A DNA stretch of 64,000 nt from NCBI GenBank assembly GCA_037783545.1, contig JBBELK010000305.1, positions 186,001 through 250,000 on the forward strand. The letters run 5' to 3'. Below, in pieces: positions 10,701-18,348 of the stretch (position 1 is its first letter; each line of letters starts with the position of its first letter). The stretch comes from Henricia sp. BOLD:AAB3569 (lineage: Eukaryota; Echinodermata; Asteroidea; Spinulosida; Echinasteridae). A program made the translations under genes and the position numbers. Below the pieces are notes generated by a model. That model was not told where the DNA came from. It saw nothing but the letters and a program-made list of their open reading frames with translations, and ran no database searches.

Positions 10701-11847
10701 TACTTTTAAAAGGTTAAGAGTGACTTTTGACATTTACATTTGGACGGAATGAGTCACTTTTAGCGGCTTAGCTATTTTTTCCGGCCGCCATATTGAATTT
10801 TTCGACACGTGCTTTCTAGTCAGTTTACACGTGTCACCTAACAAGTCAAAAATTCAAACATTGAAAAACATACCATCGAGGTCCTTCAACTCTCAAGAAT
10901 TCTGTGCAGTGGTCTGTTTTTCCCGATGAATCCTCTAAACAGCAAAACACTCATCCAACGTTATTTTTATTTAGATTTTTCCGGTAATCTTGACTGCTTC
11001 GAAATTTTCATCGTTGAGGCGCATCACGTCATGCCCAAACAATGCAATAACCACAAGAGGGCGGGCTCGCTATGCCCCGGATTGGCTGTGAGCCCTGTGA
11101 GCCACACAGCCCGCCCTCTTGTGGTTATTGCATTGTTTGGGCATGACGTGATGCGCCTCAATGATGAAAGTTTCGAAGCAGTCAAGATTACGTGAAAAAT
11201 CTATTGAAAAATAACGTTGAACGAGTACTTTGCTGTTTAGAGGATTCATCAAAAAAAACGACCACTGCACAGAATTCTTGAGAGTCAAAGGACCTCAATG
11301 GTACAATGTATGTTTTTCATTGTTTGATTTTGACTGCAAGGTGAGATTTCTGACACGTGTAAACGGACTAGAAAGCATGTGTAGGAAAATTCAATATGGC
11401 GGCCAAAAAAAAAATAGCTAAGCCGCTAAAAGTGACTCATTCCGTCCAAATGTCAAAAAGTCACTTTTATCCTTTAAAAGTAAGAACATCCCAACTGTAC
11501 TAATTTTGTATCCAACAAAATTTAAAAACATGCAAATGCAATTTTGACTGCCTTTCAATTTTTTTTAACAAAATAATTCCTTGAATACAAAATTCTATTG
11601 GGAAAATTGAAAGTGAACACAAATTCGACAGTAAAATAAGAGAAAACAAATAAAATTGCACACTAACCTCGTTCAGGAAAAGGATGAAAAATGAAACAAC
11701 AAACATTCCGATGCCCAGCATTGCTCCTGTGAAGCTCTGCGACATGCGCTCCAGGAAGGTTGTTTTATGGCGGTAGTTGACGGTGGTGTGTTGGTCACCA
11801 CTATGATGCTGGGTACCAGCATTGTGCATACCAGGATCATCTGGATA
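1651..11847 (-). CDS. TMEM43: TMEM43 (LUMA) gene, six internal coding exons, partial
   Basis: Transmembrane protein 43 is an inner nuclear membrane/ER protein that in vertebrates binds emerin, SUN2 and lamins. Minus-strand exons at 11668-11847, 8037-8171, 7499-7643, 5459-5528, 3955-4144 and 1651-1728 have consensus splice sites and join without a phase break to 266 codons. Read in order they follow human TMEM43: an N-terminal FLERMSQSF-type segment and first membrane helix ending FILFLNE, then GRAVQTARSLNEGLHLVV, then AVKLRREVSMFQWVEHKE, then EWKPFLVDSNSFNNP, then the FYQSENP motif, then VGDMRVMFSYAGVSGDE. Human TMEM43 is 400 residues. The rest of the luminal domain and the C-terminal helices lie left of the window. 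The initiator exon, right of 11847, was not identified. No disabling change was seen in the visible exons. Confidence 0.95.
1729..2810. other. TMEM43 intron, nothing recognised
   Basis: Unique-looking AT-rich intron sequence. No exon, clear repeat or RNA gene is visible. A few short open frames near 2450-2800 overlap on opposite strands and look like chance. Confidence 0.5.
2812..2951. mobile_element. MITE family A, copy 1 (GCTCGTCAGCAATGCGCGC)
   Basis: A near-perfect inverted repeat about 140 bp long. The outer arms carry GGCTCGTCAGCAATGCGCGC and its complement. The centre has GCAAAGGCATGGGGAGCTGC flanked by CGAAATA/CGTGGCACGAAT blocks. Related copies lie at 46857-46996 and 63553-63660. It is a short non-coding hairpin element, and the superfamily is undetermined. 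Confidence 0.8.
2966..3672. mobile_element. Non-autonomous element with TTCGACGAAG repeats
   Basis: The two ends form an imperfect terminal inverted repeat of about 35 bp (left CACTGAAGAAATTGCTTTG; the right end reads the complement of CACTAGAGAAATCGCTTAG). The interior is full of degenerate repeats of TTCGACGAAG, and CGTCCGCGATT occurs three times between 3240 and 3360. No protein is encoded. The boundaries are approximate. Confidence 0.6.
3955..4144 (-). CDS. TMEM43: TMEM43 exon, luminal domain with FYQSENP
   Basis: This 190 bp exon is entered in phase 2 after a CTCACACAG acceptor and left in phase 0 at a GTAATT donor. It encodes EMLVTPMTFVAIRTYVGNY and continues through KINTFKPY to GRFYQSENPMRPK. 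The FYQSENP motif matches FYHSENP of human TMEM43, and the preceding part aligns with the [21 protein letters not shown] region. Confidence 0.95.
4145..4982. other. TMEM43 intron, nothing recognised
   Basis: AT-rich intron sequence. I see no exon, element boundary or RNA gene here. Confidence 0.5.
4983..5260. mobile_element. MITE family B, copy 1 (AATTTCATAGAGCTGCTTAAG)
   Basis: The terminal inverted repeats start CAGGGCCTAATTTCATAGAG and end with the complement. The interior holds several CTTAAG and GTTAAC words. A second copy sits inside the foldback element at 34572-34819. The CAGGG...CCCTG ends resemble hAT termini. No target duplication can be read here because another MITE abuts the right end. 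Confidence 0.8.
5260..5447. mobile_element. MITE family C, copy 1 (GTCGAGTCCATCAC)
   Basis: The inverted ends GGTTGTAGTCGAGTCCATCA and TGATGGACTCGACCATAACC enclose degenerate ACAAGTCC/GGACTTGT words. It abuts MITE B on the left. On the right it ends about 5 bp from the donor hexamer of the TMEM43 exon at 5459-5528. The sister copy at 51149-51527 has a minisatellite expansion that is absent here. Confidence 0.75.
5459..5528 (-). CDS. TMEM43: TMEM43 exon, EWKPFLVDSNSF
   Basis: This 70 bp exon is too short for ordinary open-frame listing. It is entered after phase 1 at the acceptor TTCAAATAAG and ends CCTGC before a GTAAGT donor. Joined to its neighbours it reads AKEWKPFLVDSNSFNNP then THHHNPA, matching [20 protein letters not shown] of human TMEM43. 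The phase agrees on both sides, which makes the call firm. Confidence 0.92.
5868..6047. mobile_element. Short hairpin MITE (GGGGGTCAAAAGGTCAC)
   Basis: A 180 bp inverted repeat with arms of about 75 bp. The arms run from AGGGGGTCAAAAGGTCAC through CAATAGAGCCACGTG and mirror back across a roughly 25 bp loop near 5955. It is non-coding; the open frames over it are the arms read on either strand. A single copy is seen in the window. Confidence 0.75.
6048..7498. other. TMEM43 intron with degenerate internal repeats
   Basis: The stretch 6780-7150 contains degenerate repeats of TTGTTCAAG, CATTTGTTGG and CAATTTACACG, which give overlapping short open frames. No host exon or element boundary could be fixed. 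Confidence 0.35.
7499..7643 (-). CDS. TMEM43: TMEM43 exon, AVKLRREVSMFQWVE
   Basis: This 145 bp exon lies between the acceptor TTTTGGTAG and the donor GTGAGT. It encodes PLMDAQFDVQVQAVKLRREV then SMFQWVEHKEKREIDQGSE and ends in DYMY. It matches [23 protein letters not shown] of human TMEM43, the most recognisable signature of the family. Confidence 0.96.
7644..8036. other. TMEM43 short intron
   Basis: A 393 bp intron. It has two TTTATTGCAAT words in opposite orientation around 7850 and 7945, a possible small decayed inverted repeat. Nothing else is recognised. Confidence 0.4.
8037..8171 (-). CDS. TMEM43: TMEM43 exon, GRAVQTARSLNEGLHLVV
   Basis: A 135 bp phase-0 exon with acceptor ATTTGCAG and donor GTTAGT. 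It encodes GRAVQTARSLNEGLHLVVPI and continues through YKLVHVTGKLSTDQ. It matches GRALKTATSLAEGLSLVV and LVHIIGALRTS of human TMEM43, just after the first membrane helix. Confidence 0.96.
8321..10320. mobile_element. 2 kb non-autonomous element with GGTATTCACAAAAC ends and a nested insertion
   Basis: The left end CCTGGGGTGGTATTCACAAA and the right end, the complement of CCTGGAGCCGGTATTCACAA, form terminal inverted repeats. Subterminal sequence has many TTAAGT/ACTTAA words. A 775 bp element at 9173-9947 is inserted in it. A decayed right half of the same family lies at 52874-53185, sharing the CTGCTATCAAA block and the TTTTGTGAATAC end. I see no transposase. Confidence 0.65.
9173..9947 (+). mobile_element. 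Non-autonomous element F, copy 1
   Basis: It has short inverted ends CAGCGTTCG...CGAACGCTG. The interior carries repeated GGCC-containing words (ACTGGCCCGTCGGCATTTC, GGACAGCCGGACCATTTGG). It is flanked by TGGTAG on both sides, extendable to TGTGGTAG if the terminal TG is counted, so the target duplication is 6-8 bp. CAG-type ends with a duplication near 8 bp suggest hAT, by inference. An inverted copy lies at 25811-26542. Confidence 0.75.
10420..10545 (+). repeat. SINE body fragment
   Basis: Shares CCATCCTTCGGAAGGGATGT and flanking words (CTGTGCCCTTG, AGGCACTTA, AAGATCCCAGAG) with the SINE at 15014-15322, in the opposite orientation. No tRNA-like head is present in this copy. Confidence 0.65.
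10701..11482. mobile_element. Long-arm foldback element G, copy 1
   Basis: A 780 bp near-palindrome. Arms of about 385 bp run from TACTTTTAAAAGG inward, with only a short loop near 11085. Shared blocks such as CATTGAAAAACATACCA and AAGAGGGCGGGC relate it to the element at 34034-35018. Degenerate GAACACCC / GAACATCC flanks may be the target duplication. It lies in a TMEM43 intron and is non-coding. Confidence 0.8.
11668..11847 (-). CDS. TMEM43: TMEM43 exon with first membrane helix
   Basis: A 180 bp phase-0 exon from the acceptor CTCCACAG to the donor GTTAGT. It encodes YPDDPGMHNAGTQHHSGDQ then TTVNYRHKTTFLERMSQSF and the hydrophobic segment GAMLGIGMFVVSFFILFLNE. This matches [20 protein letters not shown] and the following helix of human TMEM43. 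There is an internal methionine, but phase and alignment suggest the true start is in an upstream exon that I could not place. Confidence 0.93.
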
Positions 11848-12093
11848 CTGTGGAGGTCACCAGAATTAAAAGACATGGAAATATGAGGGGAAAAATAAAG
11901 AATTTATTATGAACTACCAAACTTTCTTTTTATCAGGGAAATTGAGATTTTACTCACACCAAAAAAGTCAAAGTAAAATCTCGACTTCCCTGCTAGTATA
12001 CCCAAGAAAGAAAAGACAAAATTTACTGAACAAGCGCAACACATAAAATACTTTTATATATACAAATAACAAGAAATGGGAACCACTGGGGGA
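11848..12093. other. Sequence upstream of TMEM43 exon 2
   Basis: AT-rich. GAAATTGAGATTTTACTCAC at 11939 and AAGTAAAATCTCGACTTCC at 11970 form a small inverted repeat. Nothing coding is recognised. Confidence 0.4.
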
Positions 12094-12394
12094 GGGAGGG
12101 GAGGGGGGGAGGGGAGGGGGGAGGGGAGGGGGGGGGGGGGGGGGGGGTGGGGGGGGTGGGGGGGGGGGGGAGGGGGGAGGGGGGGGGGGGGTGGGGGGGG
12201 GTGGGGGGGGGGGAGGGGGAGGGGGGGGGGGGGTGGGAGGGGGGGGGGGGGTGGGGGGGGTGGGGGGGGGGGGAGGGGGAGGGGGGGGGGGGTGGGGGGG
12301 GGTGGGGGGGGGGAGGGGGGAGGGGGGGGAGGGGGGGGGGGAGGGGGGGGGGGGGTTAGCGGTAGGAGAGGGGGGGGGGGGGGGGGGGGGGGGG
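12094..12394. repeat. 300 bp poly-G tract with A/T interruptions
   Basis: Almost every base on the plus strand is G, broken only by single A or T bases and one short TTAGCGGTAGGAGA island near 12356. Glycine-rich and proline-rich open frames here are artefacts of composition. The tract lies in the TMEM43 5' region or first intron, with the C-rich strand being the sense strand. It could form G-quadruplexes. Its exact length is likely unreliable in any assembly. Confidence 0.95.
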
Positions 12395-13577
12395 ACTTCA
12401 ATGCATTTTTAACTCTTTGCGATTACAAGTCTTTTTGGCCAGTTTCTTTCTGGAAAAGGTAGTTGCTGATTTAGAAGATTGCACTAGTTTTTTTAATCGT
12501 TCTCGTTATGTTTTGGGTACGTACCGGTAGTACATGTATCAACAGATAAAGGTGGTGTTCGATTCATGAGGTCATATATTCTCTATATGCCGAGGGTAAT
12601 CATTCTCTGAAGTTCGGTAGTTATAAAAAATCAACTTCAGAAGTGTCACGACGTAAGGGGGACACTGTGTCCAATTTTCATGGAGTGACCCATATTGCAA
12701 TATGAATGCACAAAGGAATTGTACACAAAAAGCCAAAAAACAATACTGTTTTTGTTCAGTTTACGGATAAAATGATGGCGTCCATACAAAAAATGTTTTA
12801 CACTGTACATAATGGTGGACACTTGTATAGTGCACATGTCTACTCCTGGCGCTGTTGCCATTAAAATCATCGCTGCCATCAGAAAATCACCAGAACCATC
12901 TCACTTCAACTACATGTACGGTAGGTGGCTACCTGGCCAAAGCTCACAACCCTATCAGCAGTTAGATTGTGGCATTCCCCCTAACAGCTCCCCAAATATC
13001 ACTTGGGTTGACGAGTCATGTATGTATGGAGGTATCCTACAAAAAGCTATTTTTGTCAAGTACGGGAACCCATTTTCCCAATCAACACCATGCATCCTCC
13101 ATGTTAACACTGAATTAAATTTTCAGTTTTTTTACAAGTAAGTAAATGTTACATTTACAAACATGTTTGGAAAGAATTACGTTTACTGATCGCCACTTTT
13201 GCCTATTTAATAATTGCCAAAACGTGTAAATATTTTTAAGATAAGTGATTTTAGGAACTCATGTAAAACATTCAACAATTTCCTTGAAAATACTTTTCTG
13301 CCCTGTTCCATAGACTCAACACACGGCATCTCAGTGGCGACCATAAACGGAATTCATACTAAATGTTTAAAAACATGAAAAAATATAAAAGAAAGGAATC
13401 GGTAGGCCTATTTATATTATTAACCTTCCTACTCTTGCTGGTAGGCTATAGCCAACAGTTATACCGCCCAAAACCTTCCAGCTGGAAGGTTTCGAGTGGT
13501 CTAAAAACTACGACTAGTGCTAATTCACTGCAGTTTTTGAGTGGTTTAATGTGGAAATTCCATGGGTGTACATGTAA
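12395..13577. other. Region upstream of TMEM43, no gene recognised
   Basis: Open frames at 12646-12879 (minus) and 12812-13141 (plus) have no recognisable motifs. The missing TMEM43 first exon may lie in or beyond this stretch, but I found no convincing short ATG exon with a phase-0 donor. Confidence 0.35.
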
Positions 13578-14344
13578 GGCCAATGAAATTAGATTACTAG
13601 TTTCTCGTCAACCACTTTTAAAATTTTGATGATTTTTTTTTTCATTATTCATTATTAATTATTTCTTATACAATGAAAAATGCAACCCGTTATACATACA
13701 CTAAATGCACCTATCAATTTCCCCCCCCCCCTCCTCCACCCCCTGCATACGAATGCACGCCAGAACAAATGGTATAATAATTAATAAGCAAACAATCGAT
13801 CTACCAACCTCGTGACCACGGCAAAAAATATACAACCCGAGTTCCGTGTACAAAGGCCATACAGATAACGCGATCTGGAAACGAGGTCACAAATACCGTA
13901 GGTCAAATTCAGTCGAATTCTAGTTCTTGACACGCAAACAGTGTTCTCGCGCCTGAACGCGACCCGAGAATACTGCACTTGGAACAGGATAACACATCAC
14001 CTATCCGTCGAGAATGAGTTACCCGTGTTAAGAACAGACCGCCCGAACTCGACCTGCAACGAACGGTTTTCGCTGGTACCCACCGCCCATACTGGGTGCT
14101 GGGGTAGCGCTGATATGCTGTACGCGGTTGGTATAATGCATTCTGCAATACATTTTGCGAAGCTAGCTGCACAACACCGACCGCGCAACGGAAACAGAAA
14201 CTTCGCTTTTTGGGAGTAGTTTTTGTCGGATTTCCCCCGTTTTTGTGCAAAATAATGAAATTTTTGAATAATGACATTTTTTGGAGCGGGGTCAAAATCA
14301 CATGCGGGCGCTGACGAGAAACTAGTAATCTAATTTCATTGGCC
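13578..14344. mobile_element. Harbinger-like non-autonomous element, TAA target duplication
   Basis: The inverted ends are about 34 bp, starting GGCCAATGAAATTAGATTAC and continuing through TAGTTTCTCGTCA. They are perfect on inspection. TAA lies directly outside both ends. A 3 bp TWA duplication with GGC-type ends is typical of PIF/Harbinger. The open frames inside do not resemble a transposase or a Myb-like partner. A C-rich run at 13722-13742 lies inside. Confidence 0.75.
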
Positions 14345-14830
14345 TAATAACTCCTGACCAGCAACAGTTAAAACCCCTTGCAGAGAAAACGGTTTTGGAA
14401 GGTGGCTGTATAGGCCCACTGACACACACATGGGTTCAGAGGCAGTGGCATTTTGGACGGTTAGAAGGGGGTACATGTATATTCGACCAGATAAGGAAGA
14501 TGTGCAAATATTTTTTTGTCAAAGAAGAGAATAAGTCTTTAATTTTATGTATCACAACCTTGTGTTGTCATCTGGGTATTTGACCTTTGACCTCTAGTTT
14601 AATAGGTTCGTTGTAAGGGAGAATTCAACCACCTTGTGGCAGTATTCGATCAGATAGGGCTGAAAATGTTAAATGGGCCAAAAAAGTGTGGTATATACAT
14701 GTACTTTGGCATCATTTTGGATAAATGAGTGCATGCTATTAGGCAAAGTAATTAAATCCCGAAAACTATATTTGTTTATTATTATTATTATTTCTTTTTG
14801 GTATTCATACCAAGGATTCGGATCCTCATA
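14345..14830. other. No gene recognised
   Basis: AT-rich, with a short ATT microsatellite near 14776-14792. Nothing else is supported. Confidence 0.4.
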
Positions 14831-15013
14831 GGGGCCGTCCATATTAAAAGTACATTGTACTTATACACGAAATGCCGACTTTTTAGACACCCCTGACCCC
14901 CCCTGTACGCATATTTCGTGACGTCACCTATATCCTTTAACGTTACGTGTAGGCATTGGCTCCAACCCCCCTCCCAACCCCCCTCCGTGCGTTTGTACTT
15001 TATGGATGGCCCC
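14831..15013. mobile_element. Short MITE with GGGGCCGTCCAT ends
   Basis: The inverted ends GGGGCCGTCCATATTAAAAG and the complement GTACTTTATGGATGGCCCC enclose a C-rich centre. The flanks ...ATA and ATA... could be a 3 bp duplication. It abuts the SINE body on its right. Confidence 0.6.
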
Positions 15014-15322
15014 ATAGTGCTCATTGCAGTCACTCGCAAGCGTGAGGAAACCCATGAAGAATTAGAAATGGCCAGAGACACCGGGGATTCCCCTTGCTCT
15101 TCACGAAAGAATGCTCTGGGATCTTTATAGTGCGTTACCATTACCATACATGTACCTACACTGTAACACACTGGACCAACGGCTTTACATCCCTTCCGAA
15201 GGATGGAGCAAGTGTGGTTAGTGCCTTGCCCAAGGGCACAGGTACCGTAACCGGATTCGAACCCGCAACTCCAAGTTTTCACCTATGATTGCGAGTCAAT
15301 GACCCAAACCACTCGGCTATGT
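15014..15322 (-). repeat. tRNA-derived SINE
   Basis: On the minus strand the right end has a tRNA-like head. An A-box-like TAGCCGAGTGG is followed by a B box GGGTTCGAATCC and a long variable-arm spacing, as in Ser/Leu tRNAs. The body follows, with TGTGCCCTTGGGCAAGGCAC and CCATCCTTCGGAAGGGATGT. The body block recurs on the other strand at 10420-10545. The 3' end is not fixed. Confidence 0.7.
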
Positions 15323-15882
15323 AATTTTTAATGTCAGAGTTTATTAGTGAACGTGCACATATCTATATCTATAAAGAAGCATTCAAAAATAATGTTTAGC
15401 CAATTGTGCAGAATACATTCAAACTGATAGTTTCCTAAGCAGAAATAATATTTTAACTCAAATTTAATTTGTGTAAAATCTCCATTTTCACCATTTTTAA
15501 ACAACTTTTTTCAGCTTTTTGTTATAAATTAGTAAAGATGCGACTGAACTGTTATAATTATTACTTCCTTGACACTAGTTCATGTCCAAGTTATTAAAGG
15601 GGTCTTTGACAAATCTTGTCTTTCTTATTGGATCCTGTAAGACAAATCAATAAAATAACAGCCGATTCTTCACCTCAAGTTTGAACAAGGTTAATCTTGT
15701 CAGGAAGTGCAACTTCAGACAGTATTTTGATTCAGAAGAAAGGAGAGGAGTTGCAGGCCATGGTTAACTACTTTGAGTTGGTCTCAGGACATTCTTCTGC
15801 TTTTTATTAAGTGACAGCTTTGAGCTGATCGAATTCTCCCCCTGATCGAAAAAACCCACATTTACCCAGGAAATCAAGATAC
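15323..15882. other. Flank of the gypsy element, nothing recognised
   Basis: AT-rich unique-looking sequence left of the LTR. No gene or repeat boundary was recognised. Confidence 0.4.
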
Positions 15883-16561
15883 TGTAGCGGTCTCTGACGA
15901 CGAAACCTCAGGCTTGCCCTCGGTCGACCATACGAGCGGCTATACAGGCGACTAGGGGGGACAGGTCTGTTTGGAGGCAGTCTACCACCAGGCACCAAAG
16001 CAGCGACCTCTCTATCAGACGAACTATCTAGGCAGCCTCAGCTATAGCGGGAAACTTAGACCAGTGTGACCGGACGGTCTGGGGCGTAATCGACTCAGGA
16101 GCAATCATCAACAAACACAGTCATAAGATTAACTCTGTTTAATAATGAACAAAGCTTTCTCCTACATGTACTTGGGGGAATCTCAGATAGACTCAAATAA
16201 TCGCTCAATATAAATCAACCCAGATAATGGTGACGTGCCAAACATTGGGGACAAGATTTCTGGAGGGTGCTCACCCGCTATATGGTACATGGCCGCCTCT
16301 GATTCGCTAGACCCAGCTCCGAATAACCACACAGCACTGCCACACACACCCGATGCGATGTTGACTGTACGGCGACAAGAACGGAAGAGAGCGAGTCACA
16401 TCCACGTGGCCCAATATATACCCGCGTGCCAGACAGGGGCGCATATACGCTCGCGCATACTAAAGCATCGCACGAACTCAGGATACAAGGCTACTGCGAT
16501 ATCAAGGAGTACCATCGAAAGAGAGCGCCAAATATAGACTGCGATACTTCATTTCGCTACA
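15883..16561 (-). repeat. 3' LTR of the gypsy element
   Basis: A 679 bp LTR, the left copy. It begins TGTAGCGGTCTCTGACGACG on the plus strand and ends TTCGCTACA. It aligns along its whole length with the right copy. ATAC precedes it at 15879-15882. Confidence 0.93.
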
Positions 16562-16914
16562 TAGCCGCGCACCAAGATTGGTCAGTCCCCTTGACCAGAA
16601 ATCTAAAACAAAACAAGAGCGGAATTAAAAACTAATGATCTGTTTCGAGATGTTTAGCCTTGACAAAAATAACACCTAAACAGGATAACACAATTGTTTT
16701 CATCTATACACGATACAATTTTGTTCATGGAAAAACACACCAAGACGTTTATAAAAAAAATATCTGATAAGACTTTGTTTTAACTATAACTATCAAAACA
16801 GTAAACACTTTAAGAAAAGGTTACATGTAGTTACGATAACGGTATAACAAAACAGCATGCATCTAAGGCACTGCCCTATACAGGTCGTTTATCCAAATAA
16901 CTTAAAACATAAGG
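16562..16914. other. Gypsy 3' untranslated interior
   Basis: AT-rich interior sequence between the downstream ORF region and the 3' LTR. A G-rich patch (AAGGGGAC on the minus strand) lies about 30 bp inside the LTR rather than directly against it. Confidence 0.5.
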
Positions 16915-18216
16915 CTAGTTCTTTCCCGAGACTCCAGCTGGAATGTTCACATCAAAGACACGGGTTGTCTTGTCCTTGGTAAGTTTCTTTCCGTCTTGAA
17001 ACACACATCTTGATGACGTCTCCTGAACTCTAGTTATGCTCCCCATCATCCCTCTCTCCAGGTCCTCATCTTCCATAGGCGCTCCTGCGACTGTCTCTCC
17101 GGTGTTTTCACAGCGGACCAGACGGCGGATGTGACGAGTGGGATGCGGCGCAGCGCCTTCACTGGCCGCCTTAACAGGTAGGGGTCGGAGGTAGACAGTC
17201 ATATTCTCGCTGTACCTCTCCGCAAATGGTACATCCCTCCTTAGCACAGAGGTAGGTTTCCCGCGTCTCCTTGATACGGACTACTTGTCCAGGTAAGATT
17301 TTCTCAGGTAGCATGGGCTGGGGCCAAGCTGGTGCGGACACCACTGGTGGATTTTTCTTATCAGGCACACCTTCCTTCGATTCTTGGTGTAGCATCTCCA
17401 TCATTGCCAATGGCTTGCCTCCTGATTGGGTCACAGGTCGATCTTCAATGAGGTTTGCCTCTAGCTCTTGATCCCAGATCATCGGGGTTGGTGAAATGGC
17501 AATTTCTGCCATCTCCTCAAGCGCTTCCTTGAGTGGCGGCTCCAGTTCACCTACTTCCACTTCTTGTTCTTCTTCCGGCACGTCGACGGCAATCTCCACA
17601 TGTGATTGGTCTTCTCCAAGAACTTCAGCTTTCACCTCTTTAGGTTTGGCCGCCTTCCTCTCAGGCCTCGCAGGTTCTGGTGCCACGGTCCCGTCTTTCT
17701 CCTTCCGATTCGGTACTGGTTTCTTCGAGATTGAAAGATCCATTGGGGAGGCGTCCTTCGGAGGCCGGGAAACTGAGCTTGGGTCTGGGGCTTTGCTTTT
17801 GCGCTCTGCGGTTGAGAGTCAGCATCACGTTTCCTCTTAGATCCATCATGCTTACTAGGTTGGCTCTCTCTAGTCTCCTGTCTAGGACGGCTCTTGCTCC
17901 CATATCGGTCGCCTCTGTCGGCAGACCCGTTTACACCGGAATTTCTGCGCTCCTCCCGTTGCTCGTACGTCACGCCTTTAATCTTCTCTACTTCCGACGT
18001 TCTCTCTGGGTGACAATCTCTATAGTGGGCCCGAAGATTGTCACGACGGTTATTCTTGTGCGAACATCGAAGGCACCAATAGAATAGCCAGGGACCATGT
18101 TCGACTGTCAAATGCCGCTCGAGGCTCCTCTTGTTCATCTTGGCGTGGCATATGGGGCACTCCACTAATTCTGCCTCCTGACGATCTTTCTCTCGCTTCT
18201 CGTCGCTCCCGCCCAT
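16915..18216 (-). CDS. Extra ORF region downstream of pol, with two C2H2 zinc fingers (gypsy fossil)
   Basis: Between pol and the 3' LTR on the minus strand lies a coding region that is not part of the usual gag-pol set. Its first part has two C2H2 fingers, CPICHAKMNKRSLERHLTVEH-like (18100s) and CLRCSHKNNRRDNLRAHYRD followed by CH, and then a basic, Arg/Ser-rich stretch. Further on it becomes acidic (EEEQEVEVGELEPPLKEALE) with a cysteine cluster CAKEGCTICGE. It has no signal peptide or membrane segment, so it is not env-like. A nucleic-acid-binding accessory protein is possible, by inference. It is part of a broken element. Confidence 0.7.
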
Positions 18217-18348
18217 CTTTCAGACGACGTATTTGCCTGCAAATACAAGAACAGGCAGCCGTGTTACTCTGTAGGAATTTATTATGGTACTTGTACAACC
18301 TCGTCACATACATGGCCCTTATGCACATATGTACATTAAATACTGCAA

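Noticed and set aside
12054-12462. Proline-rich and glycine-rich open frames over the G tract
   Set aside because: They are forced by the composition of the poly-G run and overlap each other on both strands and in several frames.
15250-15322. Functional tRNA gene on the minus strand
   Set aside because: A and B boxes are present but the sequence continues into a SINE body shared with 10420-10545, so it is a SINE head.
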